Assembly (NCBI GenBank): GCA_035578155.1
Contig: JAPWDM010000050.1
Span: 620,001-684,000 of the forward strand
Direction: 5' to 3'
DNA: 64,000 bases
Source of the DNA: Brachynemurus nebulosus
Taxonomy: Eukaryota > Arthropoda > Insecta > Neuroptera > Myrmeleontidae
Both the position numbers and the translations under genes were made by a program. Below are positions 31,596 to 48,367 of the stretch, piece after piece. The notes beneath the pieces are model-generated. The model was not told the DNA's origin. It saw nothing but the letters and a program-made list of their open reading frames with translations, and made no database searches. Every line of letters begins with the position of its first letter. The stretch's first letter is position 1.

Positions 31596-33271
31596 TTTTA
31601 TGTACTAAATTAAAATATTTTCAAACACATAAGTACGTCACATACGTTTTGAATTTTTCATATTACATACCGTAGATAGGCTTCAATAGGCACCATAGGC
31701 ACGAATTCAGACTTGACACCAGTGTTGCCAACTTTTTTTCTTTTTACAGAGACCACTAGATTAGATTTTGAAACCGTTAAGGATGATACAAAAAAAATGA
31801 AAATTCCAACTTTTTCCATTGAGTTTGAAATACCGGTCAAACGGAGTGTATAGGAATTTGGGTACGAATAGGAACAAAACAAATAATTTCTTTTAATTAC
31901 TGTAATTTTTTAGTTTTTACCTTAAAGACGGGTGTACTTGATTCCTACATGATTTAAAATTAATAAATAATATAAAATAAATTTAATTAATGTTAAAACT
32001 AATAAAATTATTAAAAAATTAAATGTCAAAAATCAGTAGTAAAATGGCACAAAAGTTAGGTTACCAAAAGTTGCTTTGTAATTTGCTTAAACTGTGTTTA
32101 TGTTCAAAAGGGTGGTAAATTTAAAAAAAAAAAAACTGGATCCTTTATTTATTCAAAATATGTAAAATTATGCCAATTGTTTACATATGTTTTGTATATT
32201 TGTCCAAATTACTAATTGGGGTGAATAGGACCACAATTAGGGGTCACTGGGAACGAAATCAGGGGCAATCCGAACGCATGCGGCATGAATAGGAACGCGT
32301 ATCAGATCAATAGGAACGCTAGAGTCAAAATGGGAACTACTCTGGAATGACGTACCAGGGCTAACCAAAATCTTAAGAACATTTAGCCCATTATAATTCA
32401 AAATTAATACGTATATGTTACTTATATTTTTGTTCAATTGAAAAAATGTGTTAAATATGGAATTTAAATAAGTTTATATTTATTTTAATGCACTTGATGT
32501 TTTGTTTAAGATGTCTAATATCGCATAAGTTTAAGAGTATTCTATAAGGGTTGATAAAAATAAAATATGTAGAAATAAATTTATTACAAACTTGGAATAA
32601 AAGTCAGATATGTACATAAGATCCATTAGTATTATACATAACATACATGAGATAGGTTAGTACGAACTAAGTGTGTTAAATATATTGTAATGTAAGCGTG
32701 ACACATACGTACAAATGGTTTTTTATTTGTCGAACGACTGTATCGAAAAGGTTAAGTTTAGGATATATGCACATTTTTCGTTTTTTCTTTTTATTCTCCT
32801 ACCAGTAAAATTAATTTATAAGCTATTCCTACTATTTTATAGATAAACTGAACAGCCATGTCCAAAATTCCTATTCACCCCTCAATCGTTCCCCGACACC
32901 CCCCGAAGCGCGAGGTGAATAGAAACGCCTATTTTTTCCCAATTTTCTAGCTAAATAAAAAAGGAAATGGATTTTTAAATCGGTAAGTATGAAGAATAAG
33001 CGACTAGAAATAATACCAATCCATTTTTTATCCTCTAGGAGATAAAAAAAGGTATGAAAATCTACGGAAAAGTTGAAAATCGTTCCAATTCATCTCAAAC
33101 TACGGTAATTTACATAGGATCAATTTGACAGATTTGACATTTGAATGATTTGAAATTGATTCACTGTGATCACTCAACAGGCTCAACAGCTTGAATAGGA
33201 ATAGTTGGTGAAGTTGCATCATTGGTAATTTTCCAAAATAAATGTAAAATAAGTACTTAAAAACTTTGAAA
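31596..33271. other. Intergenic region between divergent ZAD gene and HAX1
   Basis: Must hold both promoters. Many copies of GAATAGGAAC and its reverse complement occur from about 31865 to 32920 (GGTGAATAGGACC, GCATGAATAGGAACGC, TTCCTATTCACCCCTC), which suggests the ends of a decayed repeat. Related phrases occur at 28.2 kb and 59.4 kb. No coding exon is seen. Confidence 0.5.
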
Positions 33272-36200
33272 ATGGATAGTTTTTTCCGTAGAATGTTCGG
33301 TTTCGATGATGAGTATGATATACACTTTATATTAAATACAAAATAACATTTTCAGTAAATATTTATATGTTTTTGTTAAAGTACGTTCGGTTTAAATTCT
33401 GAAGACAGAAACGATCCATTTGACTCATTTAGATCAATGCATAGTTTTATTCAAGATCAAATAAATGATATCTTAGAACAATTCAGTTTTGAACCTCATG
33501 ATTTTAGTGGTAAGATCATAAAAAATAAAAATGACATAAAAAACATCTTACAAAAATTTTAATTTTTTTGGGCGATTAGGAGAGGGTATTCATGAGTTCG
33601 TTGAGCCATCTAGACCGCAATCATTGCGACAAATGTTCTTGAAACCTGGCTATCAGGATACTTGTCAAGCAAGACCCAATGCAGATATTGATTTAGATGA
33701 TAGGTAAGCTATGCAGTTTTCCGGAAGTTCAATATTTTACAGGTTGTAAGTTTAAGTTGTTTTATTTTGTAATTTTAGGATAGAAAAAAAGTTACCTATA
33801 GTAGATGAGAAATCAAATGACAGTGAACCAAAACCATCATCCAGAATATTCAGTAAGCGAAGTCAAACGATTATTACAAGAACAATTAGGCAACCTGATG
33901 GTGTAAGTTGAAGTAATTTTTAAATATTTTTCACATAATACAGCTAACAGGTTATTGCTATTTTAAAATTAACCGTATAGTCTACGGTCACTAGGGCTTG
34001 GAATACCGGTGTCTTTTTATAATACTTACCAGTATTTATTCGGTATTAAAATTTAAAATACCGAAATTTCGGTATTGAATGAAAATGGTATAGAAAAAAA
34101 TAAAAATATTAAAAAAACACTCTTAATGAAAATCGTTTTTGTATAAGTAGATAATATGTTTTACTGAAAATGATTGATAACAGTAATAATAACAAACTAT
34201 ATCATTTTTAGATTTTAAAAATCTAACTAAAACTAAATACAAAATATAAAATAGTAAAACAAAGTAAACGGAATAACAACAAAAAATAGTTAAATATAAA
34301 TTTTCTTCGATTTTACTGCGCATTTAATTTAAAGAGATATGCACACGAACTGCAAGAGCGAAAAATCACAGCTTAAATAGTCCAAAGACATGGTGGCAAT
34401 TCTAAAATAATTTAAAAAAAATACATGGACTTCAATTTTTAAATTTCACCCTTTTATTTACACAGAGCAAGGATTTTTTTAAATACCATTAGAATTAACA
34501 ATATTATTCAACAATTGTAAAATATTTTACCCAAACATAGGTAATTTGGTATTTTTTTCGACAGGAAATACTTAAAAATATGTATTCTAGAATTTTAAAA
34601 ACTATGTATACCTCATTTCAGATACAATTGATCATGAGTTTTCGTTAAAAAATTATATAATTCTTATATTCGAAACAAATTAATCTTCTATTCTTTTCTA
34701 AAAGCAAACTGGAAATTTAAAATTTACTTAAATGCAATAATAAAAGAGATAAAGCCAAAAAAACGGAAATTATTTAAATTCAGAGTGACGAACCATGGTT
34801 AAATTTAACTGAAATGAACCATATAAAAACATATGAATGAATATAAGGTATTTGGTCATTTGAACATCTGGAAAGCATTAAACAAAATTGAAGATACATA
34901 TTGTAATAATTTATGATCCATGCTTATACTGTTATATACAAAATACTCTATAACCATTCATTACCAATAGTAAATCTAACGTAAAAATATTTAAAATAGG
35001 TAATTATATGAAATATCTGATTTTGCTAATATCGAAACCGAAATACCGGTATTTGAAATTTTGATACCGGTTTTATAAAACGTATAAAAATGTCCGGTAT
35101 TCATGCTCTAACGGTCTTCTGCCCAAACACTTCTAAACTTTATGCCTCTAACTCAAGAAATTTGACGTACGTAACTCAAGAAATTTGAAAAGTCACCTTA
35201 CTTTTTGAACACACCTTGTATATACGCACTATCTTGTCCAGTAGAAGACTATTAATACAAAAGGAAGGAAGATCACCTATCTGACAAACGATCCCTTTCC
35301 CACAAAAGCGACTTATTTAGAAAACATTTTTTTTTGTCAGTTTATTTGAAACATAGAACACTAGAAGCAAACTAATATCAAAAAAGTGTAGCTCGCTTGA
35401 AGTCATTTGTTGGTCTGTGAGGTCTGTCACAGCTTAAGGTAGCGGTTACACTGGATACGAATTCATCCGAAAATTCATTCGTACGAATTCGTACGAGTTT
35501 ATTCGAGTTAATACGAATTAAACAAATGCATACATTTAGACATGCGTGGCTACACTGCTTACGACTCGTTCGTACGAGCTCGTACGACTTTTTGATACGA
35601 CCAAAATATTTTGTTTTTTGATGCGAATTCGTACGAAAAAAATGCAATGGATATAGAAAAAATAATTATTTTTGTTGAACAAAGGCGGTCTTTAAGGGAT
35701 CAAAACATTAATATTATCATAATAGAAAGTTAAATAAAAAATTGTGGAATGAGGTGGCAGAGGAAATGTTTAGATAATTTTTTAATTAAATATATTACAA
35801 TATAATAAAGCTAGCCTAAGCTAACAAAAACATTTTAAGTATGTGTAATAAAAAATTAATTAACTAAATATTGAAGCTGAAATTCAGTAGATTTTAAAAT
35901 GTAATTGAATGTGACTTGCGACATGTTCAAGTATTCTAAAAATTTCTGTTCGTCTTGAAAAATTTCCTCAAAATAATTCCAGAATTCAGCTTCTTTTGCT
36001 CTACATGAATAATAAATAATCGTTAAATAATCGTTTACCCAGAATTGTTTGTTTTCTATAATTAGAAATTTTGGAAACGGTGATTCTAATAAATAAGATT
36101 CGGTAACCGGATCCATTGTTTGATATCATGCAATATGCGCTAACGGTTTTCAATTTAAATTTAAATACGAATTCAATATCCATTCCGTATCCAATGTAAC

Positions 36201-37621
36201 CACACAGTCGTACGAATGAATTTCGTACGAGCTCGTACGAATCAATTTTCGTACGAATTCGTATCCAATGTAACCGCAGCCTAAGGCATATAGTCAGTCG
36301 GTGTCGGTCACCGAATGCACTACGATTGTTATGTATTGTAAGACCATTATTGCTTGAACTGCACGTTGCTCTGTCCGATAATACGTGTTTTGTAGTTGTT
36401 TATGTGAATACTCACACAGAAGCAAACATCAAACCTACATCACTACAAACAGTATGTACCTACACAACATGGTGCGAAGTGGAGGGGATTTTACGTCACC
36501 TTTCTGCTACAGTCGGAATACTAACATATAGTAGTTTGGCCCCTTAGTTTGAAATTTTTGAATAAACTTGGTTCATTCCGTGGTATTCGTGTCCTACCTA
36601 TTCAATTGAGTTATTTGCCATAATTATAATTGAAAAGTTAACTCATCGCCTTTACAAATATAATGTAAGACGTTTTTACACAATATTTCCCATGTACTAT
36701 CAATAAGTCCCTTAACAAAAATTATAAGCTAATTTTGTTAAACTTTTCAAAATTTCTATTTTTTAGATCGATCTCACAGAATCAATTTTTTTTAGCCGAT
36801 TTTTTTTTTAATTTCGATTTAAATTGATCCAAAAATCGATCTTTTTTGGAGAATCGACATCTCTAAACGTAACATTTATAAAATCACCAAGTTTGTCAAT
36901 GATAATGAAACATCAGTTGAGGCACTTACTTTTGTCTATGGGAGTACACTTTTGACTCGTTGTATGCAACAATAAAAAAGATTGAAATAGAATCATATAT
37001 CTAACTCTTTTTAGATAATAAAATTCGCATATACGTAAAAAGAGTAAGGTATATGATTCTCTTTCAATTTTGATGTTGCTTACAACGAGTCAAAAGTGTG
37101 CTCATGAGGTATAGAGAAAACAACGACAACTGGAAATGACTCATTCTCATAAATTTATCTTTTTGACAAACTTGTAATAGAGCTATCTCTCACAAGATCT
37201 ATTATCTAATATATGTATTAAAAAAGGATAGTAGAAATTATAATCTTTTATTTGACAAAACTTTCATTTTTGAAATGAGTCATTTTCTTTTTATATAAAT
37301 TTGACTATTTTTTATTTTTACATTCCATTTGTGAAATATTGACGTTTTCATAATTCTTTCACAGAAAATCTTTTTACATATTTTTAAATTCTTTTAAAAA
37401 GAAAACTGCCTTTAAGTATAACTCTCCAAGTATTGATTTGCAGTGAATTAATTGTAAATTTAAAAGTATGGGTCTAACTTTTTAATTTTTTTTTTCAGAC
37501 TTATGTAACTGAAAGAATAACTCGAGATCAAGACGGGAATGAAGAGAAAACTGTGACAATCACAGGTGAAAAGGACAATGATCTGCCACCGACACCAACA
37601 AATCCATTTAGGTTCTTTTAA
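33272..37621 (+). CDS. HAX1: HCLS1-associated protein X-1 homolog (HAX1), five exons
   Basis: HAX1 is a mainly mitochondrial protein linked to cell survival and protein quality control. Exons: 33272-33312, 33382-33509, 33580-33703, 33779-33902 and 37499-37621, all with GT-AG borders and compatible phases (2, 1, 2, 0), giving 179 aa. The product opens MDSFFRRMFGFDD, has an acidic D/F-rich region (DPFDSFRSMHSF, FSFEPHDFSG), then SLRQMFLKPGYQD (the conserved 'LRDSMLK-GYQD' block), then ITRTIRQPDGTYVTERITRD and EEKTVTIT, the conserved HAX1 C-terminal strand pair. It ends NPFRFF. It is shorter than the roughly 280-aa vertebrate protein, lacking the PEST-like middle. No exon alone is long enough for an ORF scan. 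Intron 4 (33903-37498, 3.6 kb) holds nested transposons; the other introns are about 70 bp. Confidence 0.88.
33992..35110. mobile_element. Family D hAT-type element, copy 2, in HAX1 intron 4
   Basis: Ends TAGGGCTTGGAATACCGGTG and the reverse of TAGAGCATGAATACCGG, flanked by ACGGTCAC (33984-33991) and ACGGTCTT (35111-35118), an 8-bp duplication with two changes. Dense ACCGGTATT motifs lie near both ends, as in copy 1 at 15.2 kb. At 1119 bp it is about twice as long as copy 1, but the interior is A/T-rich without a recognisable transposase. Confidence 0.88.
35438..36281 (-). mobile_element. PIF/Harbinger-type element C, 844 bp, TAA duplication
   Basis: Ends GGTAGCGGTTACACTGGATA and the reverse of GGCTGCGGTTACATTGGATA, flanked by TAA on both sides. 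Subterminal regions carry many CGTACGAATTCGTACGA-type palindromes. The interior holds a transposase N-terminal remnant on the minus strand. The empty site is visible in repeat B at about 11601. Confidence 0.92.
35856..36116 (-). pseudogene. Harbinger transposase N-terminal remnant in element C
   Basis: On the minus strand: after an opening of about 40 residues, AEFWNYFEEIFQDEQKFLEY then LNMSQVTFNYIL. This follows the pattern of HARBI1-like proteins, where 'F-x-x-(Y/L)-x-MS-x-x-(T)F-x-x-(I)L' precedes the catalytic core. It stops after QLQYLVN and the DDE region is absent. Confidence 0.65.
36890..37175. repeat. Palindrome in HAX1 intron 4
   Basis: CTTTTGACTCGTTGTATGCA is paired with the reverse of TGCTTACAACGAGTCAAAAG, and GAATCATATATCTAACTC with the reverse of GAGTAAGGTATATGATTC. 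Outer blocks (AGTTTGTCAA / TTGACAAACT) extend the hairpin. Non-coding. Confidence 0.6.
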
Positions 37622-37627
37622 AATAAA
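37622..37627 (+). terminator. Poly(A) signal for HAX1
   Basis: AATAAA begins immediately after the stop codon, with another near 37660 (TTAAATAAATAC). The second is better placed for cleavage. Confidence 0.5.
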
Positions 37628-38372
37628 ATTTTAATTTATTTATAATAACTTTATTTAAATAAATACATATTATCGTGCTACAGTCCTTTGATTTTTTATT
37701 TTTATTTTTTATTAAAAACTAGAGAATTTAACTAATACAACAGAGCTAAAAATACAGTGTAACCCCAAAACTAAAGCAAGTAAAAGCTGAATGTAATAGC
37801 TTTTTATTTATAGAATAATCACGAAAATCACACATTTTGCTTTTACGCTAGAGGGTTGTTCCTTTCATTTTACTAAATTTTCTTGTATACAAATTTTATG
37901 TACATTATTTAATCGTAACTAAAAAAATATTTTTTATTTATAAGTGAAAACAGTTTTCTTAAATATAAAGCTTTATAATCACAAAAAATATATTTTCCTA
38001 GAAAATTTTATACTCATAATTGAACTAAATTTGAACCGTAATTATAAACAAAACTAATAGGTTTGCGCGAGTAAGGGTTAGTGGAAAAATTATACATTAC
38101 AGAAATATGTATAATTTTTTTGCTTTGGTATGTATTTGTTATGAAAATTTTGGTTAGGATTAATTACTGCATATTTCCTGCATGAGTCCTATTTAGTTCG
38201 TTAATCCGGCAATTGCAATTATCAAAAATAAATTGAAAAATTATTTAACTGCGCAGATTACGCAATATATTTAAATAAAAACTTAACACTGAATTTTTAT
38301 CAGAGTTGCAATCTATCACGTAATCAAAAACGGCAGCATCCTACAAGTGACGTCACTAGCATAGGTCAACAA
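37628..38372. other. Spacer after HAX1
   Basis: A/T-rich, with no exon or complete repeat seen. Confidence 0.4.
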
Positions 38373-39449
38373 CATTGAGGAAAGAATCGACTAGAGAGAA
38401 TGCTGTGTATTATTACAAATACATTAAGAAATTGGAGCAAAAAAATTGACTGATGTGATTAATTTAATGGCGATCAAACCATTAATTTAATGGTTTATCT
38501 AATATTTATAAACAAGTCTCCGTGGTTACAAGTTGGGTTTAATAAAATGGAGTCAGACGTCACCATTTAATGCCTGTGATATCTCTAGGAAACATATGTT
38601 AACATCATGGTGACTATAAAAGCTGACCCAACTCCATGTATGCAAAAAAATGTCTAAAAATAAGAGGGCATTCGTGTTCCTCGTGTACATGTCCCTGCCA
38701 CTTGTTTTCAAGGACGGACCTTTTCATGTCACAGTTTGCTACGTTTGCTACGTGGCGTTAATGGTATAGGGGGGGGGGGTATACTAAATAGAGTTGGGAC
38801 ATGTGAGCATTTTTCATCAAATAGATGTCAAAATTAATTACCATATATTATGATTGAGCACAAAAGTATCGTCACCAAGTTATGTGTTAACGAAGAATTA
38901 AAATTTTTTAATTTAACTAATCTTTCTAGGTTGAATTAAAATATTTTTTTAAATATTTAATTTATTTCCAATTTATTTTAGATGAAAAATAGCGAACTAT
39001 TAAACCTCATGTCTCGACTCTAATTTTACCCCCAGTAAATCAACGCCATCTGGTATATCAGTTACAGCGACTTCAGAAAACGGTCCATTTTTTATAATAG
39101 ACTAAATGGAGAGTGACAGGGACATGCTCGTGTACCAAAGCGGGAAAGAAATGAAACGGCAGTTTGAACTAGAGATAATAATTTAAAACTATAAATTAAG
39201 TCATTTAGGTTGTTTAAATATAAATAATGGAAATACAATCAATAATTATTAAAAAATAATTAAAAATAAAGAAATAAACGATAATAATAAATTTCAAATT
39301 ACAGTACACAAGGAAATTAGCGCCACGTGTGGTGAAAAAAGAACCACTAATATGTGCCGTTTTCGTGGCCAATTTTGACAATTGTTCCGTTTGAGTTAGG
39401 TGTCCTTTTATATGGTCTATGGTTAATATGTTCGATTCAGTACTCAGTG
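38373..39449 (+). repeat. Repeat J, copy interrupted by an 820-bp TTAA-flanked element
   Basis: Aligns in direct orientation with 57229-57482 (CGACTAGAGAGAATGCTGTG, ACCATTAATTTAATGGTTTA, CAAGTCTCCGTGGTTACAAG, TATCTCTAGGAAACAT), then breaks at GTTAA and resumes after the insert at TTAATATGTTCGATTC. Confidence 0.85.
38603..39422. mobile_element. TTAA-target element inserted in repeat J, 820 bp
   Basis: TTAA flanks both sides (38599-38602 and 39423-39426), and the other J copy has a single TTAA at the same point. The ends form an imperfect inverted repeat (CATCATGGTGACTATAAAAG versus CCATAGACCATATAAAAGG, then AACTC in both). An internal pair of CATGTCCCTG / CAGGGACATG blocks is also inverted. 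TTAA duplication is the piggyBac mark, but the ends are not a clean piggyBac match and there is no transposase. Confidence 0.8.
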
Positions 39450-41715
39450 GGTCAACAAATAGGTTAAGTGATTAGCCCGATTGTGCCGCCATTTTTCCTA
39501 TTTACCTTATGCTTGCCACCTATCAGAATTTTAATTAGGACAAACTTTATACGCAATTTAAAATTAAAATACAATTTTATTCTATGTACTCATCGTATTA
39601 ATTCAAAAGAAATAAGAATATTTCAATTACCGGATTTGACCCATGTATGGTTTTTTTTTTTTCAATATTTCTTGGATCATTTTAAAACAAATAAATTTTG
39701 AAAACAGGAAAAAGATTAATCTTTACTCTCAACTGAGTACGTGCAAAAGAAAGTGTTAAATAATTTTTGATATTTTATTTGCTTCAGTTTGATATTATTG
39801 TGATTTTTATTTTGAAAATAAAAAAATAATAATTTTATATAAAATAGCAACAAAAATATTATTGCTAAAAAAGGATATACACAATAAATATTTATAATAT
39901 GTATATATACATATTTGTATATGCATAATTTTGTATAATGAGAAGAAATATTTTTTACATAGTTCCGTAACTGCTATAAAAAAATGCATCAACCAAATAG
40001 TTTACCGATCAATAGCTTAGCAAATAATTACTATTTACATCCTCCAATATATATATATACAATTATTCAAAAAGCGATTATTTTATATTTCTATACTTTA
40101 TATATTCTTAATATTTAGAATTTCCTTTACAAATTTTTTTCAATAAGTTTCACTTTTGGAATGGTCTGATTATTTTTTCATAAATAACAATTTTTAACCG
40201 ACATTTTATTAGAAAAAACTACAATCGTTTTGTACATATTTACAAGCAAAAACGTCAATTTACATATTAAGTTTTTCCGAATTAAGAAATTTCAATTTTT
40301 TTTTTCAACCGCTTAGGCACTGACATTAAAATCAGAATGTTAACTGAAAAATTTAAATGTTTTTTAAACAGGCTAACAAAAAATGTTAATAATACTCAAA
40401 ATAGAACGATTTCTCTAAAATTACTGCATTAATATTTATGATAATTCCAAAGAATTTTATTCTTTAACGAGTTATTAGCTAAACAAATTTAATTAAATTC
40501 AAAATTAATCATTTTATAAATGGAATATAATTGTTTAACAAAAATAAATTTTATCTAAATTACTTTTAAAACGTCTGAATGCTCAAGATAAGCATGTCCT
40601 GATTTTAATCTGTCAGATAAGAAAAAAAACAAAGCGTTTAACAAACAGGTGACTCAACTGCCGATAACCAAAATCTAGGCCTAACAAAAATTTTTAAAAA
40701 TTATATCTTCCATTCTGTTATACATATTGTCTAATTATTTTTAAATCGTATACTCAATTCTTTTTCTTTGAATAAAACCGACTAAACATGCGTATATTGT
40801 ACGCATTTATCAGTCATTTATGTACAACTCTCGAATGATCACTTTTGTGATCAACTTATAAAACAAATTGAGTATAGCCATTATTATTTGCTAAACTATA
40901 ATTTTATTAAAAATATGTTTTGATATCTGTTTTTTTACTATCACTAGTTTTTTTTTTTGGCACTATCTGTAGATAGAGACCTCTGTAGTTATTTCTCGCA
41001 AACAATTCACCATTTTCCGTTCACCACATAATATGATAAAAACAATTTCTAAGACATAGTTGGAATAAATTAATTTTTCATTTTAAAGATAAGATACGAA
41101 ATTATCAATTAAAAACATTTTCTAAAAATAGTTAAAAATAAAAGTTTTAATGTTAATAATTACAATGGATTATGCAAAGATTTCAAAGTTCATAATGATC
41201 CTAAATAGTCTAAGAGCCAACTGTACAAAAATGGCGACCATAGAGTTCATCTGATGCAGTTTTGGGACTCGAATAATTAACTCAGTTTTGACGCATCAAG
41301 TGCCTATACGATGTAAAACTGAAGTTTTGATTTTTAGTTGTGACCATCTTTTTTTCCAAAATTTCATAAACGAACTACATGGACTCGACATTTGCACGGT
41401 CAGCTCTTGGACTTTTTTTTTTTAATGGTGAGGAAGGGAACTTTTTATAAGCGGAGCGTGGGATTCCCAACCGGTAGAGTGAAATAGCCTTCCCCTTCTC
41501 ATATTCCGTAGTCAATTCTAGGACTAAAATGTTCTTATTAACATCAAAAACTTTTCAAAAAAATAGAAAAAATATTTTTGAAAAGTATAAAAATATTTAT
41601 TAAAAAAATTTGACGATTTTTAAATATATTTTAGTTTTTCTAGTGATTTATGTGGCAAATTTACTACGTCTATTTTGAATTGAATACTGTACGGGTAGCA
41701 AATGGTACATGAAAA
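39450..41715. other. AT-rich region, probably including the Su(dx) 3' UTR
   Basis: HAX1 and Su(dx) converge here. The sequence is strongly A/T-rich with no recognisable element. Part of it next to 41715 must be Su(dx) 3' UTR. No further coding exon is supported on either strand. Confidence 0.45.
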
Positions 41716-46785
<5,070 letters not shown>

Positions 46786-47475
46786 TCTTAATTAGTTTTA
46801 AGGATCAAAAATAATTATCAACCTCCAACTGTCATATTCTCTATTCTCGGTATGTACATCAGATATGTTTTACTAATATTGTAAATTGTAATTTTTACAT
46901 AATTGAAATTGTTACAATCGTAACTAAAGTTTCAACTATACGTTGAAAAAATAAATAAAAACATAAAAATATCTAAAAATTATTGTCTAACACATGCACG
47001 GTAATTAAAAAAATTCTTCACAATTTAGAAAATCATCCAATTGTCTAATAAAATTTATCAGAAAACAAGAAAGACAAGAAAGTTCTTATCTACAAATGTT
47101 TCATGTTCTATTTTTATCACATTAATTTGAAATGGTAGCCACTGAAATTATAAAATAATGCACTTATATTTTTTAATTAAAAATATACTTAAGTAGTTAA
47201 ATACTAAAATATTCACTATATTTTAAAATTTGTAAAAATTTTTAATACTAAACGCACAAAAACTATTTTATTTCTACCAATTACATTGTGCAATAACAAT
47301 AGTCAACCTAGTCAACGATTAAGTTTCATTTTCATGTATATAATATGTACACATTACACAAATGACACAACTGATAATCGGCATAATCGGGTTGTCTATC
47401 AGCTAGTGATGCATTAGTGATGGGCATTGGGAATCGTAAAATCCGTAAAATTTAGATACGCGAACTAGTAGGCAG

Positions 47476-47704
47476 TATTGGCGACGCAAAGATTCTCACT
47501 CGCGCCTCTGGCGGTAAAATTAGAAATAGCATCAAGTAAAAATATACGTATACGACTAATGAGTCCTATAAAATCTAGTAATCCGCGCATAATTTGTATA
47601 GTACATTTTTCTATCGACAATTAAACGTATACAAAATTTTTTCCTTGATACAGCTTCTAATTTAAAAAACCAGGAGCGCTCGCGTAATCTTTGCGTCGCC
47701 AATA
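47476..47704. mobile_element. Family K MITE, copy 2
   Basis: Ends TATTGGCGACGCAAAGATTC and the reverse of TATTGGCGACGCAAAGATTA, almost perfectly inverted. The body matches 16149-16377 in the opposite orientation (CATCAAGTAAAAATATACG, AATCCGCGCATAATTTGTAT). Confidence 0.8.
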
Positions 47705-48119
47705 ATAACTACTGCCAGTAGGGAAGGTTTGTTTATTAGATTTTGACAATTCACAAAATTTGTGCTATTTAAGTAGATTACAAAATATAAACTAGCATAT
47801 TTTTTTTTAATGTCATTCTTATTTTTTGATTATAATTGACCGATTTCAAATAAAAATGGACAATTCCAAATTGCTACCATTTTTTTAAGTGTCAATTTCT
47901 ACCATCTGATGACGAATGAAGAAACTACTGCCAGTAGGTTAAATATTAAACCACGCCTCCATTTGTTTTCCCAATACTAGTTACGCTATTATTGTGAACA
48001 ATAGGAAAAAATGGAAATGAAATTAATAAGTATATAAGTAAGTATGGTTCATTTCAGTTAAATTTAACCATGCTTCGTCACTTTGAATTTAAATACTTTC
48101 CGTTTGAACAGCTCTCTCT

Positions 48120-48285
48120 AGTAATACGTGTGTTGCAGTAGTGTGCGTAAATACGCACACTACTAAAAAACACCAAACTAATACACTGCAAACAGTGTGT
48201 ATCTACACAAACAGAGTGGGGAGATTTACGTCATAAACTCATTACAAGTGGAACAGAGATATAAACAATCTAGTTTGATCCCTTG
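48120..48285 (+). repeat. Repeat B, 3' partial copy
   Basis: AATACGTGTGTTGCAGTAGT, a GTGCGTAAATACGCAC palindrome and the tail TAGTTTGATCCCTTG follow the right half of repeat B in the copies at 11.5 and 36.3 kb, at lower identity. Confidence 0.5.
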
Positions 48286-48367
48286 ATCTAACCACACTTT
48301 TTAATCTTTTAAAAAAATGTTAAATACTTACTTTGAATAATTTTTTTGACACACGTGGATTTCAAAA

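Larger units (their letters stand above)
35352..36547. mobile_element. Repeat B inserted in family A, itself split by a Harbinger element
   Basis: Collinear with 11511-11800 outside the inner insert. It is flanked by ATTTGAAA and GTTTGAAA, an imperfect 8-bp duplication of host family A sequence, so B moved as a unit. Its ends share only a weak inverted motif (GCAAACTAATAT / CCAAACTACTAT). An 8-bp duplication would suit hAT, but the ends are not typical, so the superfamily is open. Confidence 0.75.
35211..36865. mobile_element. Family A hAT-type element, 5'-truncated, split by repeat B, in HAX1 intron 4
   Basis: The right end (GAATCGACATCTCTA) and both halves match the complete copy at 62446-63128, but the left terminus is missing. 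The match breaks at TTTGAAA (35345-35351) and resumes at TTTGAAA (36548-36554), with repeat B between. The complete copy has one TTTGAAA there. Confidence 0.85.
46786..48367. other. Divergent intergenic region between Su(dx) and NOB1
   Basis: Should hold both promoters. The Su(dx) ATG is preceded by A/T-rich leader and the NOB1 ATG by a short A-rich context. A family K MITE and a repeat B fragment occupy the middle. A block at about 48045-48105 (GGTTCATTTCAGTTAAATTT...) matches 34785-34830 in reverse. Confidence 0.5.

Noticed and set aside
38603..39422. Calling this insert a definite piggyBac element
   Set aside because: The TTAA duplication fits, but the ends are imperfect and no transposase is present, so only the target preference is supported.
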